A stretch of 19,767 nt of DNA from Oscillospiraceae bacterium. Its GTDB lineage: Bacteria > Bacillota > Clostridia > Oscillospirales > Ruminococcaceae. Position 1 is the stretch's first letter; the number at the start of each line of letters is the position of its first letter. Shown here piece by piece: positions 1 through 5,831 of this stretch. A program made the position numbers and the translations under genes. The stretch is taken from positions 1-19,767 of the forward strand of contig JAHHTS010000042.1 of assembly GCA_020024475.1 (NCBI GenBank), in the 5' to 3' direction. Below the pieces are notes generated by a model that searched no databases, had not been told where the DNA came from, and was given only the letters and a program-made list of their open reading frames with translations.

Positions 1-527
1 GACAAAAGGTTTTTTATACAAATAATTTTTGTATTTATATGAATATAAACCCAATTTTACTAGTTTTTTGCATAATAATTGTGTATTTGGCAATATCGAT
101 TTTTGAAAAAGTTTTTTACTCCTATGAAAAAGATATTATGTATAATTTTATTATTTATATAAATGGTAATGTTATAGAAGGAACAGCACTTTATGATACT
201 GGATTTAGGCTAAAGGATATTTTAGGCAATAAAAATCTTTTACTTTGTGATTTTTCATTTATATCAAGTTTTATTGAAAAAAACTTATATGAAAGTATAT
301 CTTTGTTTTTTTCTGAAAGTACAATTGAAGATAAAAGAATAACTCCTATATTTTATTCTGATATTTCAAATGAAGGTATGCTTCCAGCCATAAAGCCTGA
401 TAAAGTGATTTGTAAAGACAAAAATAAGGAAATAAAAAACACCTTAATAGTTATAACAAATAAAAATATGAATGGAGAAGTAAAGCTACTTTTTGGCAAA
501 GAAATTTTCAATATGATAGGGGAATAA
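1..527 (+). CDS. spoIIGA: SpoIIGA, pro-sigma-E processing peptidase (5' truncated by window edge)
   Basis: The reading frame is open from base 3 through the first ATG at 39 to the stop at 525-527, so the window holds only the 3' part of the gene. The visible protein starts with a hydrophobic helix (about bases 51-110), which would be the last membrane segment of the N-terminal domain. A soluble C-terminal domain of about 140 residues follows. It carries LYDTGFRLKD with the Asp codon at 195-197, which corresponds to the aspartic-protease-like D-(S/T)-G-N motif of SpoIIGA. Further on, LPAIKPDKV is typical of the family's C-terminal half. In Bacillus subtilis, SpoIIGA sits in the septal membrane and removes the pro-sequence of sigma-E after the SpoIIR signal. 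The sigE gene follows after 2 bases, the classic order. The Asn of the active-site motif is replaced by Phe here. Identity rests on the motif and on position. Confidence 0.87.
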   Translation, partial: QKVFYTNNFCIYMNINPILLVFCIIIVYLAISIFEKVFYSYEKDIMYNFIIYINGNVIEGTALYDTGFRLKDILGNKNLLLCDFSFISSFIEKNLYESISLFFSESTIEDKRITPIFYSDISNEGMLPAIKPDKVICKDKNKEIKNTLIVITNKNMNGEVKLLFGKEIFNMIGE

Positions 528-529
528 AA

Positions 530-1228
530 ATGAAGAGCATTTTAATAGGAAAAATTTTAACTGCAATAACTAGGTTAAATAATGTGTTTTACATAAATGG
601 ACCACAGTTATTACCACCACCACTGACGACAGAAGAAGAACAAGACATTTTTTCTAGACTAGAAGAAAAAGATCCAGAAGCTATAAATCTACTTATTGTG
701 CATAATCTTAGACTTGTAGTCTATATTGCTAAAAAATTCGAAAATACAGGAATTTCCATTGATGATTTAACGTCAATAGGAACAATGGGGCTTATAAAAG
801 CGGTAAAAAGTTTTGCACCTTCTAAAAATATAAAATTTGCAACATATGCCTCAAGATGCGTAGAGAACGAGATACTTATGTATTTGCGCAAGCGGTCAAA
901 CAGAAATATAGATATAAGTATGGATGAAGCTTTGTCTACGGATACAGATGGAAATGAATTAAATTTGATAGATGTTCTTTATACTGATGATGATGAAGCA
1001 AGTAAAAATATAGAAGAAGAGTGTGAGAGAGATATAGTTTGGCAATCTTTAGATTGTTTGAACAAAAGAGAAAAAGAGATAATGATTATGAGATTTGGCC
1101 TAGATGGATGCATAGAAAAGACACAAAAAGAAGTGGCTGATATAATAGGAATTTCTCAATCATATATTTCGAGACTGGAAAAAAGAATATTAAAAAAGCT
1201 TAGAAGAGAAATAGAAAAAAATGGTTGA
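530..1228 (+). CDS. sigE: RNA polymerase sporulation sigma factor SigE (pro-sigma-E)
   Basis: This is a 232-residue sigma-70 family protein that directs early mother-cell transcription during sporulation. Region 2 is clear (NLRLVVYIAKKFENTG, DLTSIGTMGLIKAV, FATYASRCVENEILMYLR), as is region 4.2 (TQKEVADIIGISQSYISRLEKR). The N terminus holds a hydrophobic and basic pro-sequence followed by VFYINGPQLLPPPL, which aligns with VYYIGGSEALPPPL of B. subtilis pro-sigma-E. The processing site is therefore expected near F20/Y21. This pro-sequence is about 20 residues against 27 in B. subtilis. The start ATG lies 2 bases after the spoIIGA stop, with a GGGGAA ribosome site inside the end of spoIIGA, so protease and substrate are probably co-translated. 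Function is known from the family; the cleavage position is inferred by alignment from memory. Confidence 0.97.
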   Translation: MKSILIGKILTAITRLNNVFYINGPQLLPPPLTTEEEQDIFSRLEEKDPEAINLLIVHNLRLVVYIAKKFENTGISIDDLTSIGTMGLIKAVKSFAPSKNIKFATYASRCVENEILMYLRKRSNRNIDISMDEALSTDTDGNELNLIDVLYTDDDEASKNIEEECERDIVWQSLDCLNKREKEIMIMRFGLDGCIEKTQKEVADIIGISQSYISRLEKRILKKLRREIEKNG

Positions 1229-1302
1229 CAGCAATTAACATACATAAAATATCGCATTTTTACAAATAATCAATTTATAAAAGATGTAGGGATGTGATAT
1301 TT

Positions 1303-2079
1303 CTGTATTATAAAAAAGTTGAAATAACGGGTATAAATACATCTGAATTACCAAATTTATCCGAAAAAGAAAGAGAAAAACTTATCAAAAAAATGAAAAG
1401 TGGAGATAAGATGGCAAAAGATACTCTTGTTATGGCTAACTTAAAACTTGTTTTAAGCGTTATGCAAAAAGTAAATAATAGAAATGTTGACCCAGATGAT
1501 TTGTTTCAAGTTGGGTGTATAGGTTTAATTAAAGCTCTAAATAATTTTAATCCGGATTTAAATGTACAATTTTCAACATATGGAGTTGTCATGATTTTAG
1601 GTGAAATCAAAAGGTATATAAGGGATAATGGTTCAATAAAAGTTAGCAGAAGTGTAAAGGATTTAGCTTATAAAGCATTAAACTACAAAGAACAATATAT
1701 GAGAAAAAATAATCAGGAGCCTACAAGTGATGAAATATCAGAGGCGTTAGGTGCAACCAAATTTGAAATTAGCAATGCATTAGAAGCAATATCTCCTGCA
1801 GTTTCTCTTTATGAACCCGCATTCACGGATGAAAATGATGGAGTTTTTTTGTTGGATCAAATTAAAGAAGATAATTTTGAAGATGCATTCGCATCTAAAA
1901 TAATTTTACAGGATGTATTTCATAGACTTAAAAAAAGAGAAAAATATATATTGAATTTAAGATATTTACAAGGTAAAACTCAAACTCAAGTTGCAGCCAT
2001 AGTAGGTATAAGTCAGGCACAAGTTTCCAGAATTGAAAAATCAGTTTTGTCTACAGTAAAAAAACAACTGGAAGTATAA
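1303..2079 (+). CDS. sigG: RNA polymerase sporulation sigma factor SigG
   Basis: This forespore-specific late sigma factor has about 258 residues. It shows the SigF/SigG group features: KVEITGINTSELP at the N terminus, DDLFQVGCIGLIKAL in region 2, ILGEIKRYIRDN, VSRSVKDLAYKAL in region 3, and QVAAIVGISQAQVSRIEK in region 4.2. It lies 3' of sigE as in Bacilli and Clostridia. I place the start at CTG 1303: a near-perfect ribosome site (GGATGTGAT, 1290-1298) sits 4 bases before it, and the resulting N terminus lines up residue for residue with B. subtilis SigG. The alternative GTG at 1294 adds three residues but overlaps that ribosome site. Two normally conserved spots differ: STYAVPM is STYGVVM, and the position of B. 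subtilis N45 is Met. Confidence 0.95.
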   Translation: MYYKKVEITGINTSELPNLSEKEREKLIKKMKSGDKMAKDTLVMANLKLVLSVMQKVNNRNVDPDDLFQVGCIGLIKALNNFNPDLNVQFSTYGVVMILGEIKRYIRDNGSIKVSRSVKDLAYKALNYKEQYMRKNNQEPTSDEISEALGATKFEISNALEAISPAVSLYEPAFTDENDGVFLLDQIKEDNFEDAFASKIILQDVFHRLKKREKYILNLRYLQGKTQTQVAAIVGISQAQVSRIEKSVLSTVKKQLEV

Positions 2080-2136
2080 TGTTAAGAGACACACAGAAAA
2101 TTACTTTTGCATATAAATAAGTATGGAGGTGATTTT

Positions 2137-2418
2137 ATGGTGTCTCTTTCTATTTTATGTCAGAAGGATATAATCAGTATTGTCACAGGACAAAACATCG
2201 GCAGGGCAGATGATATAGAATTTAGTGAGCAAACAGGTGTTGTTGAAAACCTTGTAGTGTTTGGAAGACCTAAATTTTTGGGTTTATTAGGTAGAGGTAA
2301 AGATATAAAGATAGCGTGGAAAGATGTAATAACGGTTGGTCAGGATGTAATATTGATAAATACACCTGAAATTCAAACGCTAGGAAAAAATGGCAAAATA
2401 AATGTTGAATATAATTAA
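2137..2418 (+). CDS. ylmC: YlmC/YmxH family PRC-barrel sporulation protein
   Basis: This small protein of 93 residues begins MVSLSILCQKDIISI and continues with NIGRADDIEFSEQTGVVENLVVFGRP, a PRC-barrel fold pattern: a membrane-independent beta-barrel that often binds partner proteins. Length and sequence fit the YlmC/YmxH family found near sigG in spore formers. Its molecular function is not established. The ATG at 2137 is chosen because a perfect GGAGGTGAT ribosome site (2125-2133) precedes it by 3 bases. An in-frame TTG at 2107 would add ten residues upstream of that site and is unlikely. The 57-base gap after sigG shows no convincing promoter or terminator, so the gene is probably read from the sporulation operon. 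Confidence 0.85.
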   Translation: MVSLSILCQKDIISIVTGQNIGRADDIEFSEQTGVVENLVVFGRPKFLGLLGRGKDIKIAWKDVITVGQDVILINTPEIQTLGKNGKINVEYN

Positions 2419-2455
2419 TTTTCATTGCATTAAAAGATTTTTTGATTAAATGGTA

Positions 2456-2484
2456 TTGACAATATAGTTGACTCGTGGTACAAT
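2456..2484 (+). promoter_or_regulatory. Strong sigma-A promoter of rpsB-tsf (extended -10)
   Basis: TTGACA (2456-2461) is separated by exactly 17 bases from TACAAT (2479-2484), with TGG directly before the -10, which makes an extended -10 element. Transcription should start near 2491. The sequence ACAATAT occurs both at the -35 (2459-2465) and at the -10 (2480-2486). This is the best vegetative promoter in the window and fits highly expressed ribosomal genes. Confidence 0.85.
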
Positions 2485-2490
2485 ATCGGA

Positions 2491-2595
2491 GCGAAAATAC
2501 GCACGCTGTATTCCTTATGGGTGGTGTATTTAAAGTATATCCCATAAAAATTTGCAAAATACAGCGGAGGACACAACCAAACGGAGGTAAAATTT
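2491..2595 (+). promoter_or_regulatory. Structured 5' leader of rpsB (candidate autoregulatory RNA)
   Basis: About 105 bases lie between the predicted transcription start and the rpsB ATG. A 9-bp perfect stem joins 2504-2512 (CGCTGTATT) to 2558-2566 (AATACAGCG). Nested in it, a 7-bp perfect stem joins 2515-2521 (TTATGGG) to 2541-2547 (CCCATAA). A competing helix is possible between 2495-2502 and 2524-2531 (8 bp with one G-U). It would form a pseudoknot with the other two stems or exclude them. The outer stem ends at a GGAGG (2566-2570), 12 bases ahead of the real ribosome site at 2583-2587. S2 autogenously controls rpsB-tsf in E. coli; a similar role here is inference. I do not assign it to a named RNA family. 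Confidence 0.6.
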
Positions 2596-3321
2596 ATGTC
2601 ATCAGTATCAATGAAACAATTGCTTGAAGCCGGCGTACACTTCGGTCATCAGACTAGAAGATGGAACCCTAAAATGTCTAAGTACATCTTCACAGAAAGA
2701 AATGGTATCTATATAATTGACTTGCAGAAAACAGTTAAAATGCTTGACAATGCATACGATTTCATCAGAGATATTTCTGCTGAAGGTGGCGAAATTTTGT
2801 TTGTAGGCACAAAGAAACAGGCTCAGGAAGCTATTAAAGAAGAAGCAGAAAGATGTGGTATGCATTTTGTTAACGCTAGATGGCTTGGCGGTATGCTTAC
2901 AAACTTCAAAACAATTAAGAAAAGAATTGCTCGTCTTGAACAGCTCAACAAAATGAAAGAAGACGGCACATTTGATCTTCTTCCTAAAAAAGAAGTTATT
3001 AAACTTGAACTTGAAATTGAAAAACTTGAAAAGTTCATGGGTGGTATCAAAAACATGGGTACATTGCCAAAAGCTATGTTTATTGTAGATACAAGAAAAG
3101 AAAAAATCGCAGTAGCAGAAGCAAAAAACTTGGGTATACCAGTTGTTGCTATTGTTGATACTAACTGTGATCCAGATGAAGTTGACTATGTAATTCCTGG
3201 TAACGACGATGCTATTAGAGCAGTTAAACTTATTGCAGGTGCAATGGCTGATGCTGTTATCGAAGGTCGTCAGGGCGAACAGACTGTAGCTGTTGAAGAA
3301 ACAGAAGAAGTAGCTGAATAA
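2596..3321 (+). CDS. rpsB: 30S ribosomal protein S2
   Basis: The product has 241 residues, a normal length for bacterial S2. It begins with the family pattern VSMKQLLEAGVHFGHQTRRWNP and has FVGTKKQAQEAI, RWLGGMLTNFKTI, PKAMFIVDTRKE and GIPVVAIVDTNCDP. The last 15 residues form an acidic tail (VEETEEVAE). S2 binds the 30S subunit late in assembly and contacts S1-like factors and the Shine-Dalgarno region. GGAGG at 2583-2587 gives a good ribosome site. The gene is transcribed from the extended -10 promoter upstream and shares its mRNA with tsf. Gln codons are nearly all CAG (7 of 8), unlike the surrounding genes, which suggests codon adaptation to high expression. Confidence 0.99.
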   Translation: MSSVSMKQLLEAGVHFGHQTRRWNPKMSKYIFTERNGIYIIDLQKTVKMLDNAYDFIRDISAEGGEILFVGTKKQAQEAIKEEAERCGMHFVNARWLGGMLTNFKTIKKRIARLEQLNKMKEDGTFDLLPKKEVIKLELEIEKLEKFMGGIKNMGTLPKAMFIVDTRKEKIAVAEAKNLGIPVVAIVDTNCDPDEVDYVIPGNDDAIRAVKLIAGAMADAVIEGRQGEQTVAVEETEEVAE

Positions 3322-3381
3322 TTTAGTGTTAATTTTATATACAAATCAACAGGAAATATAATATAGTGGAGGAACAAAACT

Positions 3382-4293
3382 ATGGCATTTACAGCAAGTG
3401 ATGTTAAAAATCTTCGTGAACGCACAGGTTGCGGTATGATGGATTGCAAAAAAGCTCTTACAGAAACAAATGGCGATTTCGATAAAGCTATCGAAGTTCT
3501 CAGAGAAAAAGGTCTCGCTGCAGCTACTAAAAAAGCAGGCAGAATTGCAGCTGAAGGCATGGTTTACGCAACAGTTGACAAAGAAAATAAAATTGGTGTT
3601 GTTGTAGAAGTTAACTCTGAAACAGACTTTGTTGCAAAAAATGAACAGTTTAAAGCATTTGTTGCAGAAGTTGCAAAAGTAGTGGCAGACACAAATCCAG
3701 CTACAGTTGAAGAACTTCTTACAAAAACAATGTCAAATGGCGATACAGTTGAAGCTGCTCTCCAGGAAAAAATCTTGGTTATCGGTGAAAATCTTAAAAT
3801 TCGTCGTTTTTCTAGATATGAAGGTCCATGTGTTTCTTATATTCATGCAGGTGGTACACATGGTGTTCTTGTAAACTTTGAAGTTTCTGATGAAGTATTT
3901 GCTAAGCCTGAATTTGAAGCATACGGTAAAGATATCGCTATGCAGATTGCAGCTGCTAACCCAGCATATCTTAATAAAGAAGATGTTGAGCCAGAAGTTC
4001 TTGAAAAAGAAAAAGAAATTCTTACTCAGCAGGCAATCAATGAAGGTAAGCCAGCTGCTATTGCAGAAAAAATGGTTAATGGTAGAATTGCTAAATACTA
4101 TAAAGAAAACTGCTTGGTAGAACAGGCATTTGTTAAAGATGATAAACAGTCAATTTCTGATTATACAGAAGCTACAGCAAAAGCTTTAGGTGGAGATATC
4201 AAAATTCTTGCATTTACACGCTTTGAAAAAGGCGAAGGTATTGAAAAGAAAGTTGATGACTTTGCAGCTGAAGTTGCTAGCATGACAAAATAA
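3382..4293 (+). CDS. tsf: Translation elongation factor Ts
   Basis: The product has 303 residues, the usual full length. The N-terminal UBA-like domain reads DVKNLRERTGCGMMDCKKAL. The TDFVAKNEQF motif at about residues 81-90 is the signature that contacts EF-Tu and drives GDP release. The dimerisation and C-terminal modules follow (IAMQIAAANPAYL, LVEQAFVKDDKQS). EF-Ts recycles EF-Tu by nucleotide exchange. The gene starts 60 bases after rpsB, preceded by a GGAGG ribosome site, and ends just before a strong intrinsic terminator, so rpsB-tsf is a two-gene transcription unit. All seven Gln codons are CAG, matching rpsB. Confidence 0.99.
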   Translation: MAFTASDVKNLRERTGCGMMDCKKALTETNGDFDKAIEVLREKGLAAATKKAGRIAAEGMVYATVDKENKIGVVVEVNSETDFVAKNEQFKAFVAEVAKVVADTNPATVEELLTKTMSNGDTVEAALQEKILVIGENLKIRRFSRYEGPCVSYIHAGGTHGVLVNFEVSDEVFAKPEFEAYGKDIAMQIAAANPAYLNKEDVEPEVLEKEKEILTQQAINEGKPAAIAEKMVNGRIAKYYKENCLVEQAFVKDDKQSISDYTEATAKALGGDIKILAFTRFEKGEGIEKKVDDFAAEVASMTK

Positions 4294-4307
4294 TAAACCT
4301 AAGTTCT

Positions 4308-4345
4308 AAAAATCCTTACGGCAATTTGACCGTAAGGATTTTTTG
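4308..4345 (+). terminator. Intrinsic terminator of rpsB-tsf
   Basis: A 14-bp perfect stem (4308-4321 with 4330-4343; core ATCCTTACGG / CCGTAAGGAT) closes an 8-base loop and runs into a T tract (4339-4344). It lies 15 bases after the tsf stop codon. Confidence 0.95.
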
Positions 4346-4380
4346 TTAAATATATATGATTAATAATGTCATATGGTTTG

Positions 4381-4419
4381 TTAATATTCTTTAGTAAAGG
4401 AGTTTTACGAAAATATTAA
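4381..4419. repeat. Imperfect palindrome upstream of pyrH
   Basis: A 39-base inverted repeat: TTAATATT (4381-4388) pairs with AATATTAA (4412-4419), then two T-A pairs, then GTAAA (4394-4398) pairs with TTTAC (4404-4408) around the loop GGAGT. That gives 15 pairs with small internal bulges. No T tract follows, so it is not a plain terminator. More GTAAA/TTTAC copies lie at 4430-4436 and 4452-4458. It sits between the tsf terminator and the probable pyrH promoter, where an operator could be. Function unknown. Confidence 0.6.
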
Positions 4420-4435
4420 AATAATAATACTTTAC

Positions 4436-4464
4436 TTTACACTTAGAATATAGTAAAATAATAT
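4436..4464 (+). promoter_or_regulatory. Probable sigma-A promoter of pyrH-frr
   Basis: TTTACA (4436-4441), a 17-base spacer and TAATAT (4459-4464) give a reasonable vegetative promoter. Its predicted start lies about 20 bases before the pyrH ATG. A promoter is needed here because a strong terminator separates pyrH from tsf. The region is very AT-rich, so other -10 boxes are possible. Confidence 0.5.
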
Positions 4465-4492
4465 AAAATAATATGTATACGGGGTGCCGAAT

Positions 4493-5197
4493 ATGTCTAT
4501 TAAATATAAGAGAGTATTGATTAAATTAAGTGGTGAAGCACTAGCGGGGGATAAAGGTTTTGGACTTGATTATCCTACAGTGTTAGAAATTTGTAAAAAT
4601 ATAAAAGATGCACATGATTTAGGAGCAGAAATTGCTATTGTAGTAGGTGGAGGCAACTTTTGGCGTGGACGTTCTAGTGGGGATATGGAAAGAACTAGAG
4701 CAGACCAGATAGGCATGCTTGCAACTGTCATGAATGCTCTTTCAGTTGCCGATGCACTTGAAAAACTTGGAGTTGAAGTAAGAGTTCAAGCTGCATTGCA
4801 GATGCAGCAAGTAGCTGAACCATATATTAGAAATCGTGCAACAAGACATCTAGAAAAAGGAAGAGTTGTTATTTTTGCTTGTGGTACAGGTAACCCATTT
4901 TTCTCAACAGATACAGCAGCATCATTACGAGCTGCAGAAATAAATGCTGACATTATATTTAAAGCAACAATGGTTGACGGTGTCTATAATAAAGATCCTA
5001 AAAAATATGATGATGCAGTTAAATATGACACATTAACATTCACACAAGTTTTAAATGATCAACTTAATGTAATGGATATGACAGCAGCAACGATGTGTCG
5101 TGATAATAAATTGCCAATTTTAGTATTTGATATGAGTGATGGAAATATTGTCAAAGCATTAAATGGCGAAAATATTGGCACACTGGTTACAGAATAA
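4493..5197 (+). CDS. pyrH: Uridylate (UMP) kinase
   Basis: The product has 234 residues and belongs to the amino-acid-kinase fold, bacterial UMP kinase type. It phosphorylates UMP to UDP with ATP in pyrimidine nucleotide synthesis. Visible motifs are KLSGEALAGD (P-loop-like Lys at residue 11), VVGGGNFWRGR, ADQIGMLATVMNAL, QVAEPYIRNRATRHLEKG and CGTGNPFFSTDTAASLRAAE. The start at ATG 4493 is chosen because GGGGTG (4481-4486) is its ribosome site. A GTG inside that site (4484) could in principle start three codons earlier but would lack a ribosome site of its own. The frr gene follows after 12 bases with GGAGAG between them, the standard pyrH-frr pair. Confidence 0.98.
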   Translation: MSIKYKRVLIKLSGEALAGDKGFGLDYPTVLEICKNIKDAHDLGAEIAIVVGGGNFWRGRSSGDMERTRADQIGMLATVMNALSVADALEKLGVEVRVQAALQMQQVAEPYIRNRATRHLEKGRVVIFACGTGNPFFSTDTAASLRAAEINADIIFKATMVDGVYNKDPKKYDDAVKYDTLTFTQVLNDQLNVMDMTAATMCRDNKLPILVFDMSDGNIVKALNGENIGTLVTE

Positions 5198-5209
5198 AGG
5201 AGAGAGATT

Positions 5210-5755
5210 ATGACTAAAGCATATGAAGACAGAATGATCCAAGCAGTTAAACACCTTGAAAGCGAATATGCATCTATTCGTGCGGGACGCGCTAATCCTG
5301 GTGTTCTTGATAAAGTTACAGTTGATTATTACGGCACACCAACACCTATAAATCAAGTTGCAACAGTTTCAGTGACTGAAGCAAGAACTCTTTCGATTCA
5401 ACCTTGGGATCGTACACTTCTCAAAGATATCACAAAAGCAATTCAGATATCAGATATTGGCATCAATCCAATTGATGATGGTGTAAGCGTAAGGCTTAAC
5501 TTTCCTGCGCCAACAGAAGAACGCAGAAAAGCTCTAGTTAAAGATGTTTCAAAAATGGCAGAAGATTCAAAAGTTGCTGTAAGAAATATCAGACGAGATG
5601 CAATGGATAAATTTAAAGCAGCAAAAAAATCAGGTGAACTCACAGAAGATGATTTGAAAAATCTCGAAGATAAGGTTCAAAAAATTACAGATAAATTTAT
5701 TAAAGAAATTGATGGAATAGCAGAAAAAAAATCAAAAGAAGTAATGGAACTGTAA
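5210..5755 (+). CDS. frr: Ribosome recycling factor
   Basis: The product has 181 residues, close to the usual 185. It has the RRF signature from the start: HLESEYASIRAGRANPGVLDKVTVDYYGT, written here in part, then SIQPWDRTLLKDITKAI, DGVSVRLNFPAPTEERRKALVK and the C-terminal three-helix-bundle stretch RNIRRDAMDKFK and KKSKEVMEL. RRF splits post-termination ribosomes together with EF-G. It is translated from a GGAGAG ribosome site 12 bases after pyrH. The reading ends 21 bases before a hairpin that looks like a terminator. In contrast to tsf, most Gln codons (4 of 5) are CAA. Confidence 0.98.
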   Translation: MTKAYEDRMIQAVKHLESEYASIRAGRANPGVLDKVTVDYYGTPTPINQVATVSVTEARTLSIQPWDRTLLKDITKAIQISDIGINPIDDGVSVRLNFPAPTEERRKALVKDVSKMAEDSKVAVRNIRRDAMDKFKAAKKSGELTEDDLKNLEDKVQKITDKFIKEIDGIAEKKSKEVMEL

Positions 5756-5776
5756 TTTTACATTTTGCTTATTCAG

Positions 5777-5810
5777 TAAAGGGCATATGAACTATATGCC
5801 CTTTATTTTG
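5777..5810 (+). terminator. Terminator-like hairpin between frr and uppS
   Basis: A 12-bp perfect stem (5777-5788 with 5794-5805; core AAAGGGCATAT / ATATGCCCTTT) has a 5-base loop, and T-rich sequence (5802-5809) begins in its 3' arm. Only 21 bases separate it from the uppS ATG, and the ribosome site GGGG is at 5822-5825. There is no room for a complete promoter in between, so it may be leaky, or it may act as an attenuator for the downstream run of genes. Confidence 0.8.
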
Positions 5811-5831
5811 TATTTATAAAAGGGGAAAATA

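Noticed and set aside
1225..1253. TTGACA overlapping the sigE stop as a promoter for sigG
   Set aside because: No acceptable -10 lies 16-18 bases downstream (best match three of six). A CATACATA near 1239 resembles a sigma-E -10 but has no matching -35.
2419..2455. Terminator after ylmC
   Set aside because: The stretch is T-rich, but I find no stable stem before it.
2468..2473. Second -35 box (TTGACT) in the rpsB promoter
   Set aside because: The spacing to the TACAAT -10 would be only 5 bases and no other -10 fits; it is probably incidental spacer sequence.
3270..3560. Minus-strand frame spanning the rpsB-tsf gap
   Set aside because: It is an antisense shadow of two solid genes; its composition mirrors their codons and it has no start signals.
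3878..4120. Second plus-strand frame of 80 codons inside tsf
   Set aside because: It is a Lys/Leu-rich shadow frame of tsf with no ribosome site and no family likeness.
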